64,000 bases of DNA from Succiniclasticum ruminis DSM 9236 (lineage in GTDB: Bacteria > Bacillota > Negativicutes > Acidaminococcales > Acidaminococcaceae). The notes under the pieces were generated by a model. The model made no database searches and was not told the DNA's origin. It worked only from the letters and a program-made list of their open reading frames with translations. The stretch's first letter is position 1. Every line of letters starts with the position of its first letter. Below are positions 50,457 through 58,788 of the stretch, one piece after another. The DNA lies in NCBI RefSeq assembly GCF_900112895.1, contig NZ_FONL01000005.1, positions 1 to 64,000 of the forward strand, given 5' to 3'. Position numbers and translations under genes: made by a program.

Positions 50457-51250
50457 TGTTACAGGTTGAGCATATTTATAAAACATTTTTCCCCGGAACC
50501 ATCAATGAGAAAAAGGCTCTCGTGGACACCACCCTGCACCTGAAACCGGGCGACTTCACTACGGTAATCGGCAGCAACGGGGCCGGTAAGTCCACCATGC
50601 TGAACGCCATTGCCGGCGTCTGGCCCATTGATAAAGGACGTATCGTCATTGACGGCGTGGATATTACGAAAGAACCGGAGCACAAACGGGCCCGGTACAT
50701 CGGCCGGGTGTTCCAGGATCCCATGTTGGGAACGGCAGCCGGTATGATGATCGAAGAGAACCTGGCCATCGCGTCACGGCGGGGGCAGTTCCCGGGTCTC
50801 AGCTGGAGCAGCAGCAGCGAACAGCATGACCGTTTTTATGAAATGCTGAAAGAGCTGAACCTGGGATTGGAAGACCGTATGACCGCCCACGTAGGCCTGC
50901 TTTCCGGCGGGCAGCGGCAGGCCCTGACCCTGCTGATGGCTACCATTAAAAAACCGAAATTATTATTGTTGGATGAGCACACGGCTGCGCTGGATCCGAA
51001 AACGGCGGAAAAAGTCCTGGAACTGACGGATACCATTGTGGAACGGGACCATCTGACGACCCTGATGATCACCCATAACATGCGTGACGCCCTGCGTTTC
51101 GGCAACCGCCTGATCATGATGCATGAGGGCCGGGTGCTGATCGATGTGGACGGCGAAGAAAAGAAAAACCTGAAGATTGCCGACCTGCTGGCGATGTTTG
51201 AGAAAGCCAGCGGCGACGGAATGGCCAGTGATAAGCTGCTGCTGGGGTAA
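50456..51250 (+). CDS. ABC transporter ATP-binding protein
   Basis: A 264-residue ATPase. Walker A is GSNGAGKST, the signature is LLSGGQRQAL, Walker B is KLLLLDEHTAALD with a switch His in THNMRD. The Asp-Glu-His order DEHTAALD, with His in place of the usual Pro, fits the TrpZ-like branch. The ATG overlaps the stop of the permease, so translation is coupled. An AEC carrier gene starts two bases after its stop. Confidence 0.93.
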   Translation: MLQVEHIYKTFFPGTINEKKALVDTTLHLKPGDFTTVIGSNGAGKSTMLNAIAGVWPIDKGRIVIDGVDITKEPEHKRARYIGRVFQDPMLGTAAGMMIEENLAIASRRGQFPGLSWSSSSEQHDRFYEMLKELNLGLEDRMTAHVGLLSGGQRQALTLLMATIKKPKLLLLDEHTAALDPKTAEKVLELTDTIVERDHLTTLMITHNMRDALRFGNRLIMMHEGRVLIDVDGEEKKNLKIADLLAMFEKASGDGMASDKLLLG

Positions 51251-51252
51251 TC

Positions 51253-52197
51253 ATGGAGCAACATTTTATTGTTGCGGTAAAAGCAATCATCCCCCTGTTT
51301 CTTCTGATCGGCATGGGCATCTTTGTCCGCTGGCGGAAGATGCTGACGGATACGGAACTGAAGCATGTAAATGCGATGATTTTCCGGGTGTTCTTTTTCT
51401 GCATGATGTTTTACAACATGTATACGACCACAATCGCGACCGCGCTGCGGCCCCGGTTGCTGGCATTTACCGTTGCGGGGCTGTTTATCATGCTGATGCT
51501 GTCCGCTGTGGTGGTATGCACGGTGGAAAAGGATAACCGGTCCCGGGGGGCGATGCTGCAGGCGCTGTTCCGCAGCAACTTCGTGCTGCTGGGACTGCCG
51601 CTGGTGGAAAACATCTTCGGGCAGGAAGCGCTGGCGGTTCCTACGATGATGATTGCCGTGGTCTCCCCAATCTATAATTCAGTGAGTGTCTTCTTCCTGG
51701 AAAGCTTCCGGGGGGAAGGGCGCTTTTCGTTGCTGGATACGCTGCGGACGGTGCTGCAGAATCCTATGATCATAGGCGCGATTTTGGGTGCGTTTTTTAT
51801 GATTACCGGGATCACGGTGCCGGAACCGGTCTTAAAACCGATCCGCCAGATTGCATCCTGCACGTCTCCGGTGGCCCTGTTGATTTTAGGTGCCTCGTTC
51901 CAGTTCGGGACAATCAGCGAAGAAAAACGGAACCTGATTATTGTGGTGGCAGGCCGGCTGATCGTGATACCGGCGCTGGTGCTGGGAACAGCCTATTACA
52001 TGGGGTTCCGGGGCGTGGATTTTGTCACGTTGCTTTGCATTTTTGCCACTCCCTGCGCAGTGGCCAGCTTTGCCATGGCGCAGCAGCTGGGCAGTAACGC
52101 GGAACTGGCAGGCAACAGCGTGGTGCTGACCTCCGCGTTCTCCAGTGTCACGTTGTTCTTCTGGGTCATGCTGTTCCAGGTGTTGGGAGTGTTTTGA
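51253..52197 (+). CDS. AEC (auxin efflux carrier) family transporter
   Basis: A 314-residue membrane protein with about ten segments, of the AEC family that exports or takes up organic acids such as malate or malonate. Seen are LFLLIGMGIFVRW at the start, ALFRSNFVLLGLPLVENIFG, PMIIGAILGAFFMITGI and ALLILGASFQFG, which are typical. It starts two bases after the ABC ATPase gene, so it shares that transcript; whether its substrate relates is unknown. Confidence 0.88.
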   Translation: MEQHFIVAVKAIIPLFLLIGMGIFVRWRKMLTDTELKHVNAMIFRVFFFCMMFYNMYTTTIATALRPRLLAFTVAGLFIMLMLSAVVVCTVEKDNRSRGAMLQALFRSNFVLLGLPLVENIFGQEALAVPTMMIAVVSPIYNSVSVFFLESFRGEGRFSLLDTLRTVLQNPMIIGAILGAFFMITGITVPEPVLKPIRQIASCTSPVALLILGASFQFGTISEEKRNLIIVVAGRLIVIPALVLGTAYYMGFRGVDFVTLLCIFATPCAVASFAMAQQLGSNAELAGNSVVLTSAFSSVTLFFWVMLFQVLGVF

Positions 52198-52267
52198 AGA
52201 AAGCACGGACCCGGCTAACGCGCAGATGGATCAGTCAGTGCTTTCCAAATAGTTGTTTTCCCCGGTG

Positions 52268-52296
52268 TTGCCAAAAAAACAAAAACGTGCTATTAT
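52268..52296 (+). promoter_or_regulatory. Promoter of tRNA-Gly
   Basis: TTGCCA (52268-52273), 17 bases, TATTAT (52291-52296), about 58 bases before the tRNA. Confidence 0.75.
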
Positions 52297-52353
52297 TTTA
52301 CAGTACCTTATGAAGAGGGAACGTTTTAGAATAAATTAGAGTTGCTTCATCAT

Positions 52354-52427
52354 GCGGGCATAGTTCATCGGTAGAATGAAAGCTTCCCAAGCTTTAGAGG
52401 TGGGTTCGATTCCCATTGCCCGCTCCA
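52354..52427 (+). tRNA. tRNA-Gly (CCC)
   Basis: A 74-base tRNA with encoded CCA. Acceptor GCGGGCA pairs with TGCCCGC; the anticodon arm is AAAGC-TTCCCAA-GCTTT with anticodon CCC; T-loop TTCGATT. A single gene with its own promoter and terminator. Confidence 0.96.
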
Positions 52428-52468
52428 TAAAAAATAACTCCTGTCGTTTGGCAGGAGTTTTATTTTTA
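52428..52468. terminator. Bidirectional terminator
   Basis: ATAACTCCTG pairs with CAGGAGTTTT with A- and T-runs on the sides. It ends tRNA-Gly and the convergent lipoprotein gene, whose stop lies inside it. Confidence 0.85.
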
Positions 52469-53386
52469 TGCGGGGTTTTCCTTCAACGCAATGGTGACTT
52501 CTACAGCGGTTCCTTCTGGCAGATCTTCCGGTTTCTGGCTGCTGAACAGTGTCACCGTATTCTGTTCAATCTTGCGGATGACGGCAGGGAAGTCCTTTTT
52601 GCTTCCGGCTGCCGTTACGGTGGCTTCTGCCCCTTCCGCAAGCCGGTGGTCTGCGGTTTTGGCATGAACCAGGATAGTGCAGTCCGTGGCAGAGATGATC
52701 TGCATGACGGGCTGTTCTTTTTTTACCGCTTCCCCGTTTTTGACCCATATCTGCCGGACAGTGCCGGTGGAAGGGCTGACAATCTCGCTGCCTTCCACGG
52801 TAAGGATCGTGGCATCATAGGCAGCCCGCTGTTTTTGCACCTGCTGTTCCAATGCGGCCAGTTCTTCCGGCGTATAGGCGCGGCTGACCTGGTCATAACG
52901 GGCCTGGGCGGCGGCGAGACTGGCCCGGGCACTTTCCAGGTTCAGCTGGGCCTGCTGCAGCCGGTTGCGGCTGATACCGCCCACGTCATACAGGCGTTTC
53001 ATCTTATTATAATTCTGCTCGGCGTTCTGTACCTCGCTCCGGGCGCTTTGCACAGCGGAAGCGGCGGACGCGCGGCTGGCATCGCTGTTTCCCTGGGACG
53101 CATTGTTCAGCCGGGCCTGGGCTTTAGCCAGTTCCGTGGCGGCTTTTTCCACTTCCGGGTTTTCATCCTGCGTTCCCAGCCCGAACAAAGGCTGGCCCTT
53201 GCGGATCCGTTCCCCGGTTTCCAGGATGAGGCCGCGGATTTCACCGTCTACGGGCGCTTTGACAGTATACAGGACCGCTTCGGTCCTGCCCTGCAGACGG
53301 ATATTTTTATCTGCAGCTTTGGGTTTGCCGCAGGCCGCTGTCAGAATCAGACAGACCAGCAGCATAAGCATACACAATTTTTTCAT
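52466..53386 (-). CDS. HlyD-type membrane-fusion lipoprotein
   Basis: A 306-residue periplasmic adaptor with lipobox LILTAACGK (Cys19). The biotinyl-lipoyl-like barrel halves flank a long coiled coil (KAATELAKAQARLNN ... LQQAQLNLESARASLAAAQARYDQV); TVKAPVDGEIRGLILETGERIRKGQPLFGL and VSPSTGTVRQIWVKNGEAV are the barrel strands. Such adaptors link an inner-membrane ABC or RND pump to an outer-membrane channel. Negativicutes have an outer membrane, which fits. The pump genes would be elsewhere, as none adjoin. GGAGA lies just before the ATG at 53386. Confidence 0.88.
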   Translation of the reverse strand: MKKLCMLMLLVCLILTAACGKPKAADKNIRLQGRTEAVLYTVKAPVDGEIRGLILETGERIRKGQPLFGLGTQDENPEVEKAATELAKAQARLNNASQGNSDASRASAASAVQSARSEVQNAEQNYNKMKRLYDVGGISRNRLQQAQLNLESARASLAAAQARYDQVSRAYTPEELAALEQQVQKQRAAYDATILTVEGSEIVSPSTGTVRQIWVKNGEAVKKEQPVMQIISATDCTILVHAKTADHRLAEGAEATVTAAGSKKDFPAVIRKIEQNTVTLFSSQKPEDLPEGTAVEVTIALKENPA

Positions 53387-53398
53387 CAGAGCTCTCCG

Positions 53399-53433
53399 GT
53401 ATTTTGTAATCTGTAGTATTTTGTAATTTACAA
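53399..53433 (-). promoter_or_regulatory. Tandem repeat and palindrome upstream of the HlyD gene
   Basis: A 17-base step repeat GTATTTTGTAAT (53399 and 53416) ends in a perfect palindrome TTGTAA-T-TTACAA (53421-53433), 35 bases before the HlyD start. It may be the operator of a regulator of this gene. Confidence 0.4.
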
Positions 53434-53557
53434 TTTCCTGTAACTTTTGTTTCCCTAGCATTGTATTACATTTCCTGATTCTTGTCACATACTATCACGA
53501 AAAAACGTCTTTTTTGTGAAAAGGGGGCATTTTTGGAAAATCTTCCTAAAAAACGAG

Positions 53558-53597
53558 TGTAAAGAAGTTTACAATGAAATGTAAAATGTTATATAAT
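53558..53597 (+). promoter_or_regulatory. Promoter with inverted-repeat operator before the radical SAM gene
   Basis: TGTAAA-GAAG-TTTACA (53558-53573) is a perfect inverted repeat. Its right arm can act as the -35 (TTTACA) 18 bases before TATAAT (53592-53597). The form is like Rex- or FNR/CRP-type sites. The remainder of the gap to 53684 is AT-rich with repeated AAATGTTATAT blocks. Confidence 0.45.
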
Positions 53598-53684
53598 GTT
53601 TTAGAAAAGTGTTTTAAATGTTATATGATTTGAATTGATTTTTAGAAAAATGTAAATATTTTTTTAACAGAAAAGGAAGTCCAA

Positions 53685-54584
53685 ATGTTTTTTGACGATT
53701 ATGATACCCCTGTGTTCCGTCCGCCCAGCGAGGCCAACAGTTTTATCCTGCGGGTGACCCGGGGTTGCGCCCATAACAAGTGCACCTACTGCAACATGTA
53801 CCGGGGCGTGCCCTTCCAGGTACTTACTGATGAAGAAATCGCCCGGCAGATGGCGCTGGCCTATTCCTATAACAGGGACGGCGTGCGCCGGGTCTTTCTG
53901 GCTGACGGCGATGCGCTGGTTTTGAGTACGGAACGCCTGCTGCGTATCCTGCATGCGCTGAAACAGTATTTCCCCCATCTTCAGCGGGTCTCTTCCTATG
54001 CCGCGCCCAAGGATATTCTCCGGAAATCGCCGGAGGACATGATAAAACTGCGGGAAGCGGGACTGAAGCTTCTGTATTATGGAATGGAAAGCGGTGATTC
54101 GGTCACGCTGAAAGCGGTAAACAAGGGAGTAGACGGTCCCCGGTCCATTGAGGCAGGCAGGCGTGTGGTTGAAGCAGGCATGAAGCTTTCCATCATGATC
54201 ATCCTGGGCATTGCGGGCGTGGAAGGCAGCGAACGGCACGCGCTGGAAACGGCGAAGGCCATCAGCGAGATACAGCCTACCATGCTGAGCGCCCTGTGCC
54301 TGATGCTGTACCGGGGCAGTGAGCTGAAAGAACAGTTTGAACGGGGCGAATTCCATCCCCTTTCCCCCGGCGGCCTGATGCACGAGCTGCATCGGATCCT
54401 TGAGAATGTGGACCTGCCGGAACATTGCCATACGATATTTCGCAGCAACCATGTTTCCAATTATGCCAATTTTGCCGGCAACCTGCCAAAGGACAAGCAG
54501 CGGCTGCTTGTTGAGGTGCAGATGGCGGCAGAGGAACTGGATAAATTAAAAACATGGGACGTTTATAACGACGACAGATATTAA
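53685..54584 (+). CDS. Radical SAM protein with CX4CX2C motif
   Basis: A 299-residue radical SAM enzyme. The Fe-S cysteines are in RGCAHNKCTYCNMY (Cys28, 33, 36), a CX4CX2C spacing in place of the usual CX3CX2C. The TIM barrel is seen in RRVFLADGDALVLS, SYAAPKDILRKSPEDM, LYYGMESGDSVTL and MIILGIAGVEGSE. The C-terminal part is a family-specific helical end (RSNHVSNYANFAGNLPKDKQ). The group is widespread in anaerobes, but its substrate is unknown. AAAGGAAG precedes the ATG. Confidence 0.88.
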   Translation: MFFDDYDTPVFRPPSEANSFILRVTRGCAHNKCTYCNMYRGVPFQVLTDEEIARQMALAYSYNRDGVRRVFLADGDALVLSTERLLRILHALKQYFPHLQRVSSYAAPKDILRKSPEDMIKLREAGLKLLYYGMESGDSVTLKAVNKGVDGPRSIEAGRRVVEAGMKLSIMIILGIAGVEGSERHALETAKAISEIQPTMLSALCLMLYRGSELKEQFERGEFHPLSPGGLMHELHRILENVDLPEHCHTIFRSNHVSNYANFAGNLPKDKQRLLVEVQMAAEELDKLKTWDVYNDDRY

Positions 54585-54634
54585 CGGCGAAGGAGATACG
54601 CCTGCCTCCGGCAGCGTGTATTTTATGTGGTCTT

Positions 54635-56032
54635 ATGCGATACAGAGAAATGAAAAGAATCATAGCGAAAACGCTGACCGCCGGATTGCTGGCATCGCTG
54701 GTCCTGGGGTGGGCGCCATATAGGGCGTCTGCTGCCCCGGTTATCACCAACATGCCCCACCGGGCAGACGGCACGCGGATCACAGGCAGCCAGCCTGTGC
54801 CGAGGAAGATGCCCGGGGACGTGGCAGTGAAAGCGAAGCCGCAAAATCCGGAATCGGCTGCTGCGCCCGGAGTAAATCAAGCGCCGGCCGTACAGACAGT
54901 GCCCAAAACGGATGCGCCGAAGCCGGCCACACCGGCGGCGCAACCGGCACCCAAAGCGGTAACACCGGAACCCGCTACAGCGCCGGTACAGACAGTGCCC
55001 AAAACAGAAGCGCCGAAGCCGGCCACACCGGCGGCGCAACCGGCACCCAAAGCGGTAACACCGGAACCCGCTACAGCGCCGGTACAGGCAGCGCCCAAAA
55101 CAGAAGCGCCAAAGCCTGCAACCCCGCCGGCACAGGTGAAACCGGCCACGCCGGCCGTACAGACGGCGACACCTAAAGCAGAGGCTCCGAAACCCGCCAC
55201 ACCGGCGGCGCAACCGGCACCCAAAGCGGAAACATCGAAACCCGCCACACCGGTGCTGATTAAACCGGCCGTACAGACGGAACCGAAGCCGGCAGTAAAA
55301 GCGGAACCTGCCAAACTGCCGACCAAACCGCCCGGTCTGGAGACAAAGAAAGCGGAACAAAAGAAACCGGATGCCCCTGTAAAGAAACTCAAACCCAAGA
55401 AACCGGAACCGGAAAAATCTGTCTATCAGGTCGGTGACAAAGGATGGAAAGTCAAGCAGGCACAGCAATACCTGCAGAAGCTTGGCTTTGAACCAGGCGA
55501 AGCGGATGGCCGGTTTACCAAATCTACCCGCAGGGCCCTGCGCAAGTTCCAGAAAAAATACAAGCTGAAAGAAACCGGGAACCTGGACAATGCCACGTAT
55601 GAAGAACTGAAGTGGCAGGCGGAGGCCAAAGAGTACGGCGGCAACGTGGCCAGCGCAAAGATCCTGAAAACGGCGGCCCAGTACAAAGGCGTGCCCTATG
55701 TGTTCGGCGGAACCACACCGAGGGGCTTCGACTGTTCCGGCTATGTGCAATACGTATTTGCCAGACACGGGATCCGTCTGACCCGTACGGCAGACACCCA
55801 GGCGCGGGAAGGCAAGTTTGTTTCCAAAAAGAACCTGAAACCAGGAGACCTGGTTTTCTTTACCACCTATGAACCAGGCGCGTCCCATGTGGGCATCTAC
55901 GCCGGAAACAACCTGTTCTGGAATGCTACCAGTTCCAGAGGAATCATGCTCAGCAATCTGACTGACAGCTACTGGGGACCGCGTTACTATACGGCCCGCC
56001 GCATTTTAACCGGTAATGACCGAAACCGCTGA
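54635..56032 (+). CDS. NlpC/P60 peptidoglycan hydrolase with proline-rich repeats
   Basis: A 465-residue exported hydrolase. After the signal peptide (about 1-33), residues 60-260 are Pro/Ala/Lys-rich repeats; then comes a peptidoglycan-binding domain (QVGDKGWKVKQAQQYLQKLG, DGRFTKSTRRALRKFQKKY) and an NlpC/P60 domain with FDCSGYVQYVF (Cys), GASHVGIYAG (His) and a later Asn. It cuts gamma-D-Glu-mDAP or similar peptide bonds, probably in the periplasm. The start may be 54635 or 54650. The end overlaps the next gene's upstream ATG at 56016. Confidence 0.9.
   Translation: MRYREMKRIIAKTLTAGLLASLVLGWAPYRASAAPVITNMPHRADGTRITGSQPVPRKMPGDVAVKAKPQNPESAAAPGVNQAPAVQTVPKTDAPKPATPAAQPAPKAVTPEPATAPVQTVPKTEAPKPATPAAQPAPKAVTPEPATAPVQAAPKTEAPKPATPPAQVKPATPAVQTATPKAEAPKPATPAAQPAPKAETSKPATPVLIKPAVQTEPKPAVKAEPAKLPTKPPGLETKKAEQKKPDAPVKKLKPKKPEPEKSVYQVGDKGWKVKQAQQYLQKLGFEPGEADGRFTKSTRRALRKFQKKYKLKETGNLDNATYEELKWQAEAKEYGGNVASAKILKTAAQYKGVPYVFGGTTPRGFDCSGYVQYVFARHGIRLTRTADTQAREGKFVSKKNLKPGDLVFFTTYEPGASHVGIYAGNNLFWNATSSRGIMLSNLTDSYWGPRYYTARRILTGNDRNR
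54891..55110 (+). repeat. 96-base tandem repeat in the NlpC/P60 gene
   Basis: A 96-base (32-codon) unit starting TACAGACAGTGCCCAAAAC occurs at 54891 and 54987 with very few differences and begins a third time at 55083. It encodes Ala-Pro-Lys-rich sequence, so copy number can vary without a frame change. Confidence 0.8.
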
Positions 56033-56066
56033 AACGGACAAAACAGGGAGAGAGAGGAAATTTGCG

Positions 56067-57961
56067 ATGATTCGTGAAAAGAGAAATAAGGAAAAACTGA
56101 CGGCCTATTACAATAAATTTATGGACGAGGGGGTCGTCGATCCCAACGTACACCCATGGGTGGCGGAATCCTGGCAGCGCTGTCAGAATCTCCACCTGCC
56201 CCATGAAACGATGCCCAAAGTCAACCGCCTGACCCGGGAACAGGTCATCGAACACCAGAAAGCCCATGCCCAGATTGTGGAATACGTGGACGGGCTGTAC
56301 GAACAGAACAAACAGCATTTTAATTCCCATAACCTGAGTATGCTGTTGATCGACGACCAGGGCTATGTGATCAAGAATTATGCCATGCCCTTTTTCCAAC
56401 GCGTCATTGACGACATCCAGGGGATGCGCGTACTGGAGAGCGACATCGGGACATCCAGTATCAGCATCGCCCGGGAACACAACGTGCCGTTCCTGATGTT
56501 CGGGCCGGAGATGTGGATACGGGAAAGCCATAACGGGGACGCCTGCAGCGCGCCCATCTGCGTACAGGGCAAAATCCGTTATATCCTGTCTTTCTGTTCC
56601 GTGGACCAGCGGGAACTTCCCTATGACTTGCTGTTATCCCTTTTGCTGACCATGAAGTATTCCGTGGAAAAGTATCTGGAGATGCTGGTCTACTGGAACG
56701 TACAGAAGATGATCCTGAACGAGCTGCCGGTAAGCGTCTACTGGCTGAACCGGGACGAAAAGATACAGTATTGCAACGAAAACGGCAAGAAACGTCTGGA
56801 CGGGAAGAACGCCCTGGCGGACGTGTTCCTGAACTATGAGCATATCCCGGTGCGTCAGGCGCTGGCAGGAAAACCCGTCTACCGCCGCGAAGTGACCTGG
56901 ATCACCCAGGACAGGACGTATGAAGACGTAACGACCGCGCTGCCGGTGAAAGTAGGCAAAAATGTGGAAGGCGCGGTCATCCTGTCCATGTCGATTGAAG
57001 ACCTGAAAACCACGATTGCCCACGCCACCGGTTACAGCAGCCGGTACAGCCTGTACAGCATGGTGGGCGAAACGACGGAATTCCTGGCGCTGCAGCATAA
57101 GGCGACCCGGATCGCCCGGGCCGACAGCAATATCCTGCTGCAGGGTGAACCGGGAACCGGCAAGCAACGCCTGGCCCACGGCATCCATCAGGCCAGCGCC
57201 CGGGCAGCGGCCCCGCTGATTGTTGTGAAATGTACGGACGGATCCCCGAAAGCCATGGAAGAAGAATTCTTCGGCAGGGTGGACGGGGACAATCTGCCTG
57301 CGGCCGGGAAACTGGAACTGGCTATGGGCGGGACCCTGTTTATTGACGAAGTGGAAAAGCTTCCGGTCGAGCTGGGCGACAAGCTGGCGGACGCTTTAAA
57401 GAACGGTCTGCCCGTCCGCGGATCCGGTGAGCGGAAAAAACTGAACATCCGCGTGATTGCCGCCTGCGACAGCAACCTGAAGCGTCTGGCGGACAAAGGG
57501 CTTTTCAGCCGCCAGCTGTTTGAAATGGTGCTGGATACAGTGATGCGCATCCCGCCGCTGCGAGAACGGGTAAAGGATATTTCCGTCCTGGCCAACCATA
57601 TCCTGGCGGAAATGAGCGCCCAGTACAACATGCCCCAGAAGCACCTGACCCCTGAAGCGCTGAAAGTGCTGACAGGCTGCAGCTGGCCCGGCAATATCAA
57701 ACAGCTGCAGGGCGTGATCGAGCGGGCTTTCTTCCATGTGCCCGGCAGTATCATCGAGGCGGACGACGTGAAGATGCCGGTGGACAAAACCATGGAAAAA
57801 TCCTGGAAAATGACAAGGATGCTTTCATCTCCGTATGGAAATCCGCCGGCGGCAACATTTCCAAGCTGGCTTCCATGCTGGATGTAAGCCGCGTAACCCT
57901 GTACCGGTATCTGAAAAAATACGACCTGGGACCTGTTTCCGCAGGAAGCGAAAAGAAATAA
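56067..57961 (+). pseudogene. AcoR-like sigma-54-activator-type regulator, frameshifted, no GAFTGA
   Basis: A regulator of about 630 residues. The N-terminal part is a sensory region (RNKEKLTAYYNKF, NLSMLLIDDQGYVI, SCSAPICVQGKI as in AcoR GAF regions), then a PAS-like part and an AAA+ domain with LLQGEPGTGKQRLA, GGTLFIDEVEKL and IRVIAACDSNL. The GAFTGA loop that touches sigma-54 is absent (FFGRVDGDN in its place). The reading frame ends early at 57887, but one A added to the A5 run at 57796-57800 restores KILENDKDAF and a Fis-type HTH (NISKLASMLDVSRVTLYRYL) ending at 57961. The start at 56067 follows AGAGAGG. It may be a pseudogene, a sequencing slip, or use slippage. Confidence 0.75.
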
Positions 57962-57975
57962 AGGAACACTGACAC

Positions 57976-58701
57976 ATGCGTTTACGAAAGAAACCCTGGA
58001 TAGAAAAAGCCATGCCCGAAGTGATTGAAGCAGGCTTTCTCTACAGGGAAGAGATAGAACGGTTTAAAGGCCGCTGGCAGGAACGGTTCCCGGGCAGGGA
58101 AATCTGTCTGGAAATCGGCTGCGGCAAAGGCGGCTTTATCACGGGCATGGCGGCCCTGCACCCGGAAAAGGCGTTTATCGGGATCGAGACCCAGTTTGAC
58201 ATTTCCTATTACCCTGCGAAGAAAGCGATGGAAAACGGGCTGGACAATCTGGTGATCCTGAACGCGGACGCCGCGTATATGGAAGACTGGTTCGAGCCGG
58301 GGGAAATCAAAACCCTGTTCCTGAATTTCAGCGATCCCTGGCCCAAGAAAAAACAGGCGAAACGGCGCCTGACCCACCGGAATTTCCTGGGGCTGTACCT
58401 GAAGCTGCTGGGTATCGGCGGGCATCTGTTCTTCAAGACGGACAACCGGACGCTGTTTTATTTTTCCGTGGAGGAATTTAAGGAATTCGGTCTGGAGATC
58501 CGGGGACTTTCCTATGATTTGCATCACAGCAATTACCGGAACGAAGTGCAGACGGAATACGAAAAGAAATTCAGCGCGCTGGGGACGCCGATCAATTACT
58601 GCGAAGCGGTGTTTACGGAAAACTCCGGCAGGGTGGCGACCCATTCGCCGAAGAATATCCGGCCGGAAGATTCGCCGGCAGGCCCGGAAGAAAAACAGTG
58701 A
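57976..58701 (+). CDS. trmB: tRNA (guanine-N7)-methyltransferase
   Basis: A 241-residue SAM-dependent enzyme that makes m7G46 in tRNA. Seen are LEIGCGKGGFITGMA (SAM site), FIGIETQFDISYYPAKKAM, LNFSDPWPKKKQAKRRLTH (family signature) and GGHLFFKTDNRTLF, with a C-terminal YEKKFSALGTPINY end. It begins 14 bases after the regulator and is followed by the SEDS gene. AAGGAA is the site. A short polar tail beyond residue 225 is extra. Confidence 0.96.
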   Translation: MRLRKKPWIEKAMPEVIEAGFLYREEIERFKGRWQERFPGREICLEIGCGKGGFITGMAALHPEKAFIGIETQFDISYYPAKKAMENGLDNLVILNADAAYMEDWFEPGEIKTLFLNFSDPWPKKKQAKRRLTHRNFLGLYLKLLGIGGHLFFKTDNRTLFYFSVEEFKEFGLEIRGLSYDLHHSNYRNEVQTEYEKKFSALGTPINYCEAVFTENSGRVATHSPKNIRPEDSPAGPEEKQ

Positions 58702-58788
58702 GTTTTTCTTAACGATTCAGCATTATTTTTATTATCCACGTAACATTTGTTTCTGATTTCTTCTATATTTCAAGAGGACATAGCACAT

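Noticed and set aside
54877-55398. A Gly/Ala-rich antisense frame over the proline-rich repeats
   Set aside because: A mirror of the tandem repeats of the NlpC/P60 gene, with no start signal.
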